Assembly: GCF_014655295.1 (NCBI RefSeq)
Contig: NZ_BNBI01000027.1
Location: 1 to 40,507, forward strand
DNA length: 40,507 bases
Source: Streptomyces fumanus
GTDB lineage: Bacteria; Actinomycetota; Actinomycetes; Streptomycetales; Streptomycetaceae
Direction of reading: 5' to 3'
Shown here: positions 1 to 12,000 of the stretch, in pieces
Numbering within the stretch: the first letter of the stretch is position 1
How the letters are laid out: each line of letters starts with the position of its first letter
Program-made: the position numbers and the translations under genes
The notes under the pieces: model-generated
What the model saw: only the letters and a program-made list of their open reading frames with translations
Told to the model about the DNA's origin: nothing
The model's database searches: none

Positions 1-3000
1 CACACCCCGCTTCTGCTCAACGACACCACCTGGGCCGGCACCCACACCCACACCGACTCCGGCACCACTGAGCTCCACACCACCACCAGCGACGTCACCG
101 GCGCCCACACGGCCACCAACGGCAGCACCACCGGCACCCCCCGCCTTCACCCCACTGCTGGTCCGTCCCTGCCCACCACCGACTTCGGCGGCTCCACCAC
201 CAGTCCTCCTTCCACCACCGACTCCATCGCCCCGCTCACACCCCCGCCCGCCGACCCCGACGCCATCACCGTCATCGGCACCACCCGGCCCCCCTTCACC
301 AGCCCCGTCACCACCACGCCGTTCACCCCGCCACCCACGCTCACCGAACCGACAGCCGGGTCCCCGATCCCCCCGCCCACCAGCGGCACCATCCCGACCA
401 CCACCCTCTTCACCGGCAACGGCACCCCCGTCACCGGAACCCACCAGGTTCCCGACACCGAGACCGTCGGAACCCTCGGCTCCCCCGACAGCGAACCCAC
501 CGGCCACCTCGCCCCGGCACCCCCCACCAGTACGGGCACAAGCACACGCACGGGGGCGGGCACCGGAACAGCCACCTCGACCCTCACCGGCCCCCCATCC
601 CCCGCCACCCCCCACACCCCAGTTCCTCAGGGAGACACCACCTCCAGCGGCACCACCCCCAGGACGGCCGCCCCGGGACGCGGCGCCACCACGGCCGACG
701 CACCCCCCGCCGACGCCCTCGCGGGTGAATCCCCCTCGGTCGATCCCCTTGCCCCGGTCGCACCCGAGGACGTCACCCTGCACGTCCGCAGAACCGCCGA
801 CGCCGGTGGCGACTGGACCCGTGACGTCACCCTCACCCTGCCGGTCACCGCCGAACCGCCGCTCACCGCGGAACAGTTCGCCCACGTCCAGCAGACCGTC
901 CGCGAGCGGGTCGCGGCCCACTTCGACGCCGGCAGCCGGCTCCCCGCCTCGCAGGACCGCCTGCACACCGATGTCACCCTCGTGCCGGCCGCCCACAGCG
1001 CCCCTCACACCCCCACCGTCGTCACCGGTTCGACCCGGACCGGTGACACCGGACCGGACGTTCATCTCCTCCTGGGCCAAGCCGCCGTCTCCCCCGACAG
1101 TCCGCTCGCCCTCGCCCAGCAGCTCCTCCAGGGCGCCGGATTCGCCCACCCCGCCCCCCAGCGCGACGGCCAGAAGCCGGGCCTCGACCAGGTTCTGCCG
1201 CCGCCGGCCGAGACGCTCGCCGACATCGAGGCCGCCACCGACACCGTGCTGGACGCCCTTGACGACCTGGCCTCTGCGGCACCGGACCGGGCGACGGAAG
1301 CGATCCTGACCCAGTCGGGCGAGGTCCGGCTCCCGACGGAATCGTCCGCGGACACCGGCGTGCTGACGGCACTGTCCTCGCCGGGTGCCCTCGGCCAGGA
1401 CACGCTCGGCCGGACAGCCCCGCCCCCGACCCCGGCGGACGCACCGGGCATCGCCGACGCCACCGCCCCGCCGTCCGCGCCGAGCGTGCTGACACAGCAC
1501 GCCGATCCCCACCAGGACAGGGCCACCGAGCTTTCCCAGAACCTGGACACCGTACGACCGTACGGCGAGGCGCCGGGGCAGTTGCGCCGGAACGTCAACG
1601 CCCCTCAGCAAGCGAGACTGGAGCGGTCGTGGCCCCGTAACGAGGACGGCTCCTTCCAGCGCTTCCCCGATCCCCGCGGGCGGTTCTACGCACTGGCCGG
1701 TCCCGTCCGGGCGCTCAACCGCAGCCACGTCCGGAACTCCCTCGCGACCGACCTGGGCTCCGCAGAGTGGGTCCAGCGCCTGAACGGGCCGCGCACGGAC
1801 AGCACCGAGTGGCTGGCCAACTGCATCGACGTGACCCGCAGCGTTCTGCTGTCCTGGCACGGCATTCCCACGGCGGCCGCGCCGGTCGTGGCGGGAGTCA
1901 CCGAAAGCGACGGACCCCGCGCGACCGCCCGCTGGCTGGGCGCCCAATGGCGATCGCCGCAGTACGTCGACAACGGGCAGTCGCGGTCCGATCAGGCGTG
2001 GGCCTCGGTGGCCGAACGTCTCAGGAGGGGTGGTCACGGCTCGTCCGCCCTCGTGGTGTTCAACACGCCCAGGAGGTCGCAGACCGAGGGCGCCGCCTCC
2101 CACGCGGTCAACGCCGTCAATCACCACGGCCGTATCTACTGGATCGACGCGCAGCGCGGCCGGGTGAGCGAGCGACCCCTCTACCAGGCCGGCTTGTTCC
2201 AGTCCATCGAACTCGACCCGCAACTGCGCTGGCTGGAGCCGCCGGAGGCGCCCGGCCCGATGCCGGTCTCGACCGTGCTGAACAACGCCTCCTTCGCCAC
2301 GCCCCGGGACCTGGCCCACGCGGCCGGATTGCAGGCGGCCGCGCACGGCGACCCCTTCGGGGCCGCTACCGGACCCGAGGCCGATCCGCTCGAACACGCG
2401 GACCGCTCCCTGTTCGAGAACTGGCGTACCCACTCCGCCGCGCACTGGTGGGTGCGCCGGTCCAAGGCCCTGGGCGCGGTGGACGACGCCGTGCGGACCC
2501 TGCTGGCGGACAGCGAGAAGGAGCCGGGGAACACCGATCTCGTCCGGCGGCAGTCGCGGGCCCTGCTGGCCGCGATCGACGCGTGGAAGTCCGCCAAGCG
2601 GGGCCGCAGCCGTCGGATGAGCGCCGTGGACCGGCTGACCGCCGGGGTCTCCGACGTGCTCGACCGGATCGAAGGGCGCACCCGGGACACCGTGGCCGCG
2701 CAGGCCGGTGCCCTCGCCCGGGCCCGGGCGGAGGAGCGCGAGGTGCTGGGCTGGCGGCTGCCCGGTTACCTGGCGAGTATGCGGGCCCGCGGTCGCGCCA
2801 CCCTGCACGACGTCCCGGCCGGTGACGTGCACTGGCTCAGACAACGGATCGAGGTGAACACCGGCGGCCCCGCGACGGAGATCATCGAGGCGTTCGACAG
2901 CGATCCCGCGTCCTTCATCGGGCAGGGACGGCCGTTCCAGGTCAAGGGCCGCGGCGGCTGGTACGACGTCGTGGTGGCCGTCCGGCGCGACCCGACGGAG

Positions 3001-6000
3001 CCGCGGCCGAGGATCACCACCGTGCCGTCGGGAGACCTCGGCCCGGAGGACGTGACGCGGCACTTCACCCTGACCGAGAACGGTACGGGCGTCGCCGACC
3101 AGGTCTCCCGTACCCGGGGGCCGGTCCTGCGCGGCATGGGGACCGTGCTGGTGCCGACGCCCCAGCCCGGCCTGCTGGCGGGGGCATCCGCGAACGTCAA
3201 CGTCGGATACGGCCTGGTCGGCCGGGCGGACACCAGGACCACGGGTCTCGTCGACGTCAACAAGGTCACGGGGCGGGACGGCAGCGTGGCCGTGCCCCGG
3301 CGTACCGAGCTGAGGGTGCGGATCAGCCGGGCCGGCGGTCCCGCGCGCACCTTCCGCGCCCAGAGCCGGGGCACCCTCCTCGTGCCGACCGGGGATCTGG
3401 TGCCGGACCCGCCGACGCCCTCGGAGCCGGCACCCGGGCCGACGACGGAGTTCACGCCGCTGACGCCCGAGCAGAGCCGGCGGGTCGCGGCGTCGCCCTC
3501 GATGAGCCCGGTGGCCACCGACCCGGGCAGCCCGTACCAGGGCGGCGGGGGCCTGTTCGACCTGATCGCCTCCCGCGTCCATCCGGCCGTCACCGCCGGG
3601 GGCAGCCCCGGTCGCCGCCTGGCGTTCAGCATGGCCACGGGCGACCACCTCACCCGCACCGTCCGCCGGATGCTCACCGGGCCCCTGCCGTCACAGGATC
3701 TGTCCAGCGCCGACGGCGGTACGAGGGCGTCCGTCCGGCTCACCGCGGAGATCACCTCGGTGCGGCCGCTCCCGCTGCGGCGCGCGGTCGGCGGGGTCAC
3801 CGAGGACGGGCGGCCCAAGGGCAAGCAGCCGGTGCGGGGCGACGACGTACCGCAGGAGCCGCCCCCTCCCGGCGGGCAGCCGTCGAACCTGCTCAGGCCC
3901 CGGCAGAAGGCGGTGACCTCGCACACCACGACGACCTCCCGGTCCTCCGAGGTCGTCACCATGGCCGGTCCCGGTGTCGGTGTCGGGGCCGGCCCCGGGG
4001 GGCCGAAGGCGCGCCTCTTCCTCCAGCCGGGCCTGGAGTGGAGCGAGGCGGTGTCGGTCTCCACCACGCGCGCCCTCACCCTGAAGCACGGCGTGGACAT
4101 CGGGGAGCACGAGGTCCTCTACCTGGCGCGGGTCCGCGTGCGTGCCGAGGGGACCGGCCCGCTGTCCCCGGCGCAGCGGCTGCACGGCGGCCGACCGCAG
4201 GACATCACCGTACTGTTGTGGTTCCGGCTCGCCACGGCGGAGGCGGTCGAACTGGAACTGCCACTGCCGCCGGGGGTCGAGGCGCCAGAGAAGCTGTTCG
4301 ACGACCCCGGTTTCGTCCGCATCATGCCGGCCGGGCCCACCGGCTCGACCGTGAGCATGACCGGAGTCGACACCACCGCCCTGCTGAGGAACGTCGAGCA
4401 GATCTTCGCCTCGGACCGCAGGCTGCACGGGCTGCTTCCGCGCGAGGACGGTCGGCGCGCGCGTCTGACGGACCGTCAGGATTGGACGGTCAACGCGACC
4501 GACCACGCCAGGATGCGGCAGAACAGTTGCATCCTCACGACCGCGCTGTCACCCGCCTACCTGCAGACGCACAAGCAGCAGCTCCTCACCACGGGTGTCA
4601 TCGCCCGCCTGGTGCGCAAGCACCTGGACGTCACCCAGACCGTCGTGGTCCGGGTCACGGGGCGGCTGGCCGAAGCCCCCGACTACCGGGGCGACCGCGC
4701 CGACCGCGACCTGGTCACCTCCGCGTCCGTCACCCAGTCGGCGGCTCACGGGCGCTCCACGACGACCGGCGCGCTGGTCGTACTGCGCGGCAGCGCCAAG
4801 CCGGTCCCCGGCCACCTCTATGTCACCGGTCTGGCGGGCGCCGTCGCCCAGTCCGCGCGCGGCAACCAGGCCGTGCTCACCATTGCGGGCGGTTACGAGA
4901 ACCAGGGCAAGAGCCCGACCGCGGTCTGGGACGGTCATCTGGTCCTCGACGTGGAGATCACGTCCGTGGAACGCAAGCGCCTGTGGCGGCGTGCGGTACT
5001 TCCCGGCCGCCCCGGCCGGGACCAGCCACCAGTGGAAGTGATCGTTCCGCTGTCCGGCGGCACCGAGGAGAACCGCGGCCTGAGCGCGCCGATGCCGGTC
5101 CGGTTCTTCGCCCCCACCGGGTTCACCCTGCGTGAGGAAGCCACCGGGGCCACCGGGTCCGGGGACTTCGCCGGGCCCGCCCCCAGCGAGGGCTCTCCCG
5201 AGCCCACTGTGCTCGGTGACTTCCCCGAGCTCCTCCTCGAACCCGCCCCGCACGAAGACTTCACCGCGCGCCTGGGGAAGGCCGGGTTCGTCCTGCGCGA
5301 GGACGCCACCGGGTTCCGCGTGGTCGAAGCGTCCACCGGGCTCGAACCGGCCAGGAGACCCAAGCCGTTCGACGTACCGCCGGCGTTCGGGGTCAACTCC
5401 CTCTTCGACGAGCACTGGTGGAGCCCGGAGGGCCCGGAACTGCCCTCGTGGCTGGTACTGGACTCCCTGCGCACCGCCGCCCCCGAGGCCCTGCCGGACC
5501 TGGCGGGAGCGCTGCTGGTCGAGGCGTCCGGCGAGGACGACGCCGCGCTGACCACCCCGGGGCTGCTGCCCGCGGTCAGGGTCGAGGACACCTTCGGCCC
5601 CGAGGGAAGTACCGTCGGACTGCAGGTCGGCGGCGGCCAGGTGTGGACGCTGCGCGACCTGAGCTTCACCCGGCGGCTGGACTCGCTGTCCGGGGCGCTG
5701 GGAGCCAGGCTGCACGCCGTCTCCCCCCGTGTCGTCGGCATGGGCGAGGGTCCCGCCGTGGAGGCATCCGTCTCCGGCGGGCACTCCGCCTCCGGTGAAC
5801 GCAGTTCCGTCTTCGCCACGGTGCTGGCGCTGCTGCTCCAGGGAGCGGGGAACACGTCGCCGGACGCCTGGGTCATGGCCGGTCCCGGCCTGTACCGGGC
5901 CCGGGCCGCCGGCGAGTCACGGTCCACGGCCGTCTCCGCCTCGCTCACCAGGACCGCCGTCTCCGAGCCGGGCGGCCGGATGTGGCTGGTGCAGGCCGAC

Positions 6001-9000
6001 CTCGTGGTGGTCATGGCCGCCGAGGTCTCCGCGAAGCACAACCCGCCCCGCACGGTGGCCCGGGGACTGGAGCTGCCCGGTGCGGTGGTGGCGTGGGTCA
6101 GTGAGGAACAGGCCCGCCGCGCCGGTCTGGGTCCGGCGCTCGACGCGCACCTGGCGGCCGCCGAGACCCCCACCGGCTCGCTCGTCCCGCCCGCCCTGCC
6201 CCGGCCGGCGGTCGCGGACAGTGCGGACGGCAATCCCTTCCTGGCCGGCACCGGGCCGCTCGGACTGGGTCTCGTCCAGCACTTCCCGGCCCCGCGCCGC
6301 GTCCTGCCCCTGGTGCGGGAGAAGCTCGCGCACCTGACGGACCGCAACGTCGCGGACCTGCTGCTGCCCGACCGGGTGACGCGGGACCGGTACGGCAACA
6401 CTCAGCGGCTGACGCAGGTGCTCGGCGCGCTCGGCGGTGTCTCCCTGCTGTCGGGAGCCATGGACGGCGGTGTCCCCGTGCCCCTGTACGACCGGTCGGG
6501 CCGGGTCGTCTTCGAAGCCCGGGTCGTCGTCACCCGGTCGCGGGGCGCCTACCTTGGGCCGTCGGGCAGCCGGCAGTCGATGATGTACACCACCTCGGCG
6601 AGCGCGGTGCGGAGCACCGGCCGCACGACGGTGTCGCGGCGGGCGGTCCCGGTGTTCGGTCTTCCCCTCGGTTATCCCGGCGAGCACGACGGCCCGCGCG
6701 GGGCGGTGGCCGGTGGCGTCCTCGCGTTCCCGACGGCGGCCACCGTCCTCGGCCAGGAGGAGAACCGGGACAGGACCGGCGGCGTCCTCGTCCTCACCCC
6801 CGCCCACGCGCCACGCGTCGACGTGCGGTTCCCGGTCACGGTGTCCCTGGAACTGCACCGTCCGGGCGGATCCGCCGGCCTCCCGCCCGGCACGCGGACG
6901 GAACCGGCCGCCGTCGTGGAACTGGCCACCCGGCCCACCCGGGGCGACGAGCGCGGCCTGGACTTCCGTATGCTCCGCTCGGACCTGCTGGCCCTGTCCC
7001 GGCTGAGTCCCGCGCGGCAGGCCCCGCCGCCGGTGGTCCTGCTGGGTGACGAGGCACCGTCACGCGACCGGTGGCGGTCGTCCGGCTCGCCCGTCCCTCC
7101 CGAGGCCCAGGTCAACACCTTCCAGGGCACCGAGCTGGTCCGGGGCGCACTCGCCGACCTGGTCCGGGCGCTGCGGGGAGCGTCGGGGTTCACCACGGTC
7201 GGGACGGCCGCGGCGACGACCCTGCGGGCGGCGCTGTCCACGGAGTGGCTGATCTCCGCGCTGCCCGCGCTCGCCGCCACGGGTGCCGACATGCCGGAGG
7301 CGTACGTCCCGAGACTGCTCACGGGAGAGGATCTGCGGTGGACGGCCGACGCCCGGCTCCGCCACGGCAGGGTGCTCGGGACGGGCGAGCGCATGGTCTT
7401 CGAGTTCGACGCGGACGCGCACCCGGACGTATGGCAGGAGGGCGCCTCCGGTGCCGTGCTGCGCTCCGCCGAGGCGACCGACCTGCACGCCGGCGGCGGC
7501 TGGACGCGCCAGCGGGCCACCGACGCGTACCAGGGGATCGTCCTCCCGGGTGCCGCGGTGCGGGAGCAGGCGCAGGTGGGCGAGAGCCGGTCGCCCGGCC
7601 TGGCGCGGAAGCGGCAGGTCCATCTGCCGTCGGTCCTGGTGGAGTTCACCGCGGACATCTTGCTGACCGCCGGACTGCACCACCGCGCGGGTTCCCGGTT
7701 GGGCCGGCGGGACGCCGGGGGCAGTGCGGAGGCGGCGCTGCCGCACCCGGTGGTGGTACGGATGTCCCTGCCGTCGGCCCGGCAACTGCTGGACGCGGGG
7801 CACCTCACGGACCCGCACGCCCTGCTGCCCGGTCCCGCCCCGTCCGCGCCCTGGCACTCCGAGGTGCTGCTGCGGCGGGTCACCTCTGCCGGGGGCGCCC
7901 TCGTCGGCGTGGCCTCGTTGGGTCCCGAGGAGTGGGAGCGCCGGCGGCCCGCGCTCGAACGGCTCGCCGAGGTGGGTACGTACACCACCGACGGCCCCGG
8001 CGTCGGCGAGCGCGCGGCCAGGCCGCTTCCGCTGGCGTCGAGTCCGCGCTTCTTCCTCGTGACCGGCCGCGCGGACGGCCGGCCCCAGGTGGCCGACCGG
8101 GACGGAACGCCGCGCGTGCTCGGACATGGTGACTACGACGGGTTCGTGAGGTCGCGCGCCGATCTGCTGAGGCTGCCCAGCGGTACGGTGCTCACCGTCG
8201 TCCGGCCCGGCTCCACCGGTGACGGCCCCGCCCCCGCCGACCCGGCCACCGTCCTGCCCGACCTGCGGGCCGACGAACTGCAGCGGCTCGCCAGCGGTAC
8301 CGGACTGGTCGTCATGGACCCGGTGTGGGGCGTGAGCGACCCGTCGGCCGACACCGCCGGCGGTGAGCCGGTCCTGCGCCTGCGTCCCGCCCCGGACGGG
8401 AGTCCCGGACACTGGCGGCTCTTCTTCCCCGGTGCGGACGGCACCGGCTTCGTCCCGGGTGCCGAACCGGACACGTTCATGCCCTCGCCGGCCGCCGTCC
8501 CCGAGCTCTCGCCGGCCGTTGTCCCACCGTCGTCGGACAGCGTCCTGTCGGTGCTGTCCGGCCCGCCCGTGATGCGCGGCGCCCTGCCCGCCGGTCCCGG
8601 CATCGAGGACGCTCCCCTCCCTGCCGACACCTCCGGCACCGACGACGCCCCCCTCCCTGCCGACACCTCCGGCACCGACGACGCCCCCCTCCCTGCCGAC
8701 ACCTCCGGCACCGACGACGCCCCCCTCCCTGCCGACGACCCTCCCGTCTTTCCGGCGAGCCAGGCACCCGGCACGCCCGGCGCCACGGTCCTCGCCCTCC
8801 GCTGGGGCGTCTCCGCCGGCCTGCTCCGCGAACTGCGCGGCAGCGGCCTCGACCTCGCCGAGGTGCGGGCCCTGCGCCGCGAACTCGGCGTGGGCATCGG
8901 CGGCGACACCACCCGGTTCCTGCAGTGGCTGGACGTCGTCGGTCGCGTCCCCGCCGACCTCACCCGCCTCGCCGCGCGGCACGGCACCGACGCCGTCACC

Positions 9001-12000
9001 CTGTACCGGCTCGCCTCCGCCATCATGGCCACCCCGGAGCACATGGACCGGATCATGGACGCGGAACCCCAGGTGAGCCCCGACCGGTGGCCCGACCGCC
9101 TCGCGCTCTACGTGCCCGCCGAACTGCGCACGGACCACCGGGAACTCGGCTGGCTGACGGCGATCGCCGACCGGCACGAGATGCCCGTCCACACACTGCC
9201 CGACCTGGCTGGCCTGCTGCGCGAGGCGGGTCTGCCGGTGGGGACGTCCGCCGACGACCACACCGTGACCTCGCTGGCCGCGCGCGCGGCCCGCCGCCCG
9301 GTGCCGCTGCCCCTGCCCCATCGCGCCACGGGCATACGGGTGTCGGACATCCGTACGGGCCATTACGCCACGGAATGGCGGGTCTCCCGCGAGCGGCTGG
9401 CCGTCCTCCCCGACCCCTTGTGGTGGGACCTCCCGCGCGTGGATTCCCTCCGCCGGATCCTGGACGTCGGCCCGGGACTGGACACCCTCCACCTGCTGGA
9501 CTGGATCGAGGCCATCGGGCGGGTCCCCTCCGACCTGCCGGAGCTGGCCCGGACGTACGGTTTCGAGCCCTCCGTGCTCTACCGCGTCTCCTGGACGGTC
9601 ATGGCCGATCCACGGCATCTGCTGGCGGCCGTGGCCCGGGACGAGGGCGGTGTCATGGACCGGTTGCGCACCGAACCGCACCTCCTGGCCACCGAACTGC
9701 GCGGCGGTTACGTCGACGCCGGTGACTACCGCGGACGCGCGTGGCTGCCGGCCCTCGCCGACGCACACCGGCTGACGTTCACCCAGCTCGTGCGTCTGGT
9801 GCCCCTGCTGAGCGCCGCCGGGGTCCGTCCGGGCACCGAGCCGGCCGACCCTGCCGTGGCCGAGCGGGTCGACGAGGTGACGGACCGGCACGACCGGTCG
9901 TCCGACCTGGAGACCCGGCTCGGCCGGATGGCGGCCCTGCGGGCACAGCCCTGGCTCGACGCCGAGGCCCTGCACGGCCTCCACCGGTACCTCGGGATCG
10001 CCGGCGGGGAGGACACCGCGCGGTTCCTCCGGTGGATCGACGCCATCGGCCGCGTACCCACCGAACTCACCGCACCGGCTCCGGCACCCGGACTCGATGC
10101 CCTGGACCTGTACCGTCTCGCCGTCATCGTGCCGGCCGACCCGCGGCACCTGCTCGGCGTCCTGGCCCAGGACCCGCTCGGCGGCACGCCGGACTCGTGG
10201 ACGGGTGTCCTGGAGCAGGTCGTCGCGGACCTGCGCGGCGGCGACTACCTGACCCGCGACGACCTCGCGGGGCGGGCCTGGCTCATCGCGCTCGCCGCGC
10301 ACCACCGGTTGAGCCTCGCCGATCTCAGGCAGCTCGTGCCCCGGCTGCGCGACGAGGGCGTTCCCCCGCGTACGGCTCCCGACGACCCGCGTGTGACCGG
10401 CCTGGTGAACCGGACCGCGAACCGGCCGCCGGCGTATGCGAGCGGGCGCCCGCCGTCGTACACGGAGAACCCTCCTCCGTATCCCGTCGGGGAGCGGACG
10501 CCGCCCGGGGCCGCCGGGGGCGGTCACCGCTGGTATCCGCCCGCCCTCGCCGCCGCCTGGTCCCTGTTGGAGGGCGAGGTCCGCTCCTTGGTGCAGCAAC
10601 CGTGGTTCGACGCCCAGCGCGTGCACGACCTGCGCACCCGGCTCGGCATCAGCGACCCGTACGACATGCGACGACTGCTGAGGTGGCTGGGCGCCATCGG
10701 CCGGATCCCCACCGACCTGGCCGGTCTGGCCCCGTCGCTCCGGCTCGGCGAGGCCGAGATGTACCGGTTGTCCAGCGTCGCACTGGCCGACCCGCTGCAC
10801 CTGTCCCGGATCATGGCGCTGCGGCCGGAGCGGTCCTTCGCGCGATGGGAGGCCGTCCTGCGCGCAACGGTCGACGCACTGCACGGCGACGGCGCGATCC
10901 CCGACGACACCTTGCGGGCCCGGCTGTTCGAGCTGGCCGCCCACTTCGGGCTGGACGTCACCCAGCTCAGGCGGGTGGCGCACCTGCTCAGGCAGCGGCG
11001 GATCCCGTACCGCACCGGCTTCGACAGCCCGGCCCTGATCGAGGTGGTCAACGAGGTCGGACGGAGACGCCCGACCGGCAGCCGGATGCCGGATTCCGCC
11101 CGGCACTCCGCCGGCACCCGCCTCCCCGACACCGTCCGGCCGTCTGCCGACCCCGTCCCCTTCGACGCATGGTCGCACCGCCGCGCCGGCGCGCCCGTCG
11201 CCACCCTCCGCACCGAGATCTTCGACCCGCGCTACCGGTACGCCGTGGACGCGCCGACCATGACCCGCAACGATGTCACGGCACTCCGTCGGCGCGTGCG
11301 GCCCGCCGCCGAACTCCGCGTCCGCCCGCGGCTGTTCGATCCGTCCGAGCGGTTGCTGCCCGGCAGGGCCACCTGCATCCGGGCCCGCATCCGCCGGATC
11401 CAGGCCACCGACGGCCGCTGGGTCCGCGATGTCACCGTTCCGCTGCCCGTCGCCATCCGGTCCGGTACCGACCTGACCGCCGAGCATCTGCAACAGCGCA
11501 TCAACCGCCTGCTCGACACCTATGTCAACACCGGTTACGTCCTTCCCCTCTCGGGCGACCAGCTCCACGTCCACGTCGCCGTCACCTCCGCCCCGGACCA
11601 CGAGGCCATCACCGTCACCACCGGCCCCGACCCCGACCGCTCCGACCAGTTCCAGTTCCACCTGCACTCCGGCGGCGACCCCGAGCTGACCGCGTACGAC
11701 GACAACGTGCTGCTCCACGAGGTCCTGCACTACGTCGGTGTCACCGACCGCTACCAGGACCCCCTCGCGCTCTTCCGCCGTCGCCCCGACCAGGCCGACA
11801 CCGGCGGCGTCATGGCCGATGTCACCACCCCGGCCGCGGCCCACCGGTTCCCCACGCGATACCTGACCCAGATCGAGACCGCCACCACCTCCGGCCCGGT
11901 CCTGCGCGACCACCCGCTGGCCGCCGACGCCGGCCTCCCCGCGGTCGACCTGTCCACCGTGGGCGGCGACGGACCGCCCCCGTTCCAGCAGGCCGCCGCG

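Noticed and set aside
982..984. GTG as the start of the first giant gene
   Set aside because: The frame is open with Thr/Pro coding bias and a protease-like half module back to base 1, and no ribosome binding site stands out; the gene begins upstream of the window.
8608..8736. Possible CRISPR array
   Set aside because: The 36-bp repeats abut without spacers and are in frame as a protein linker.
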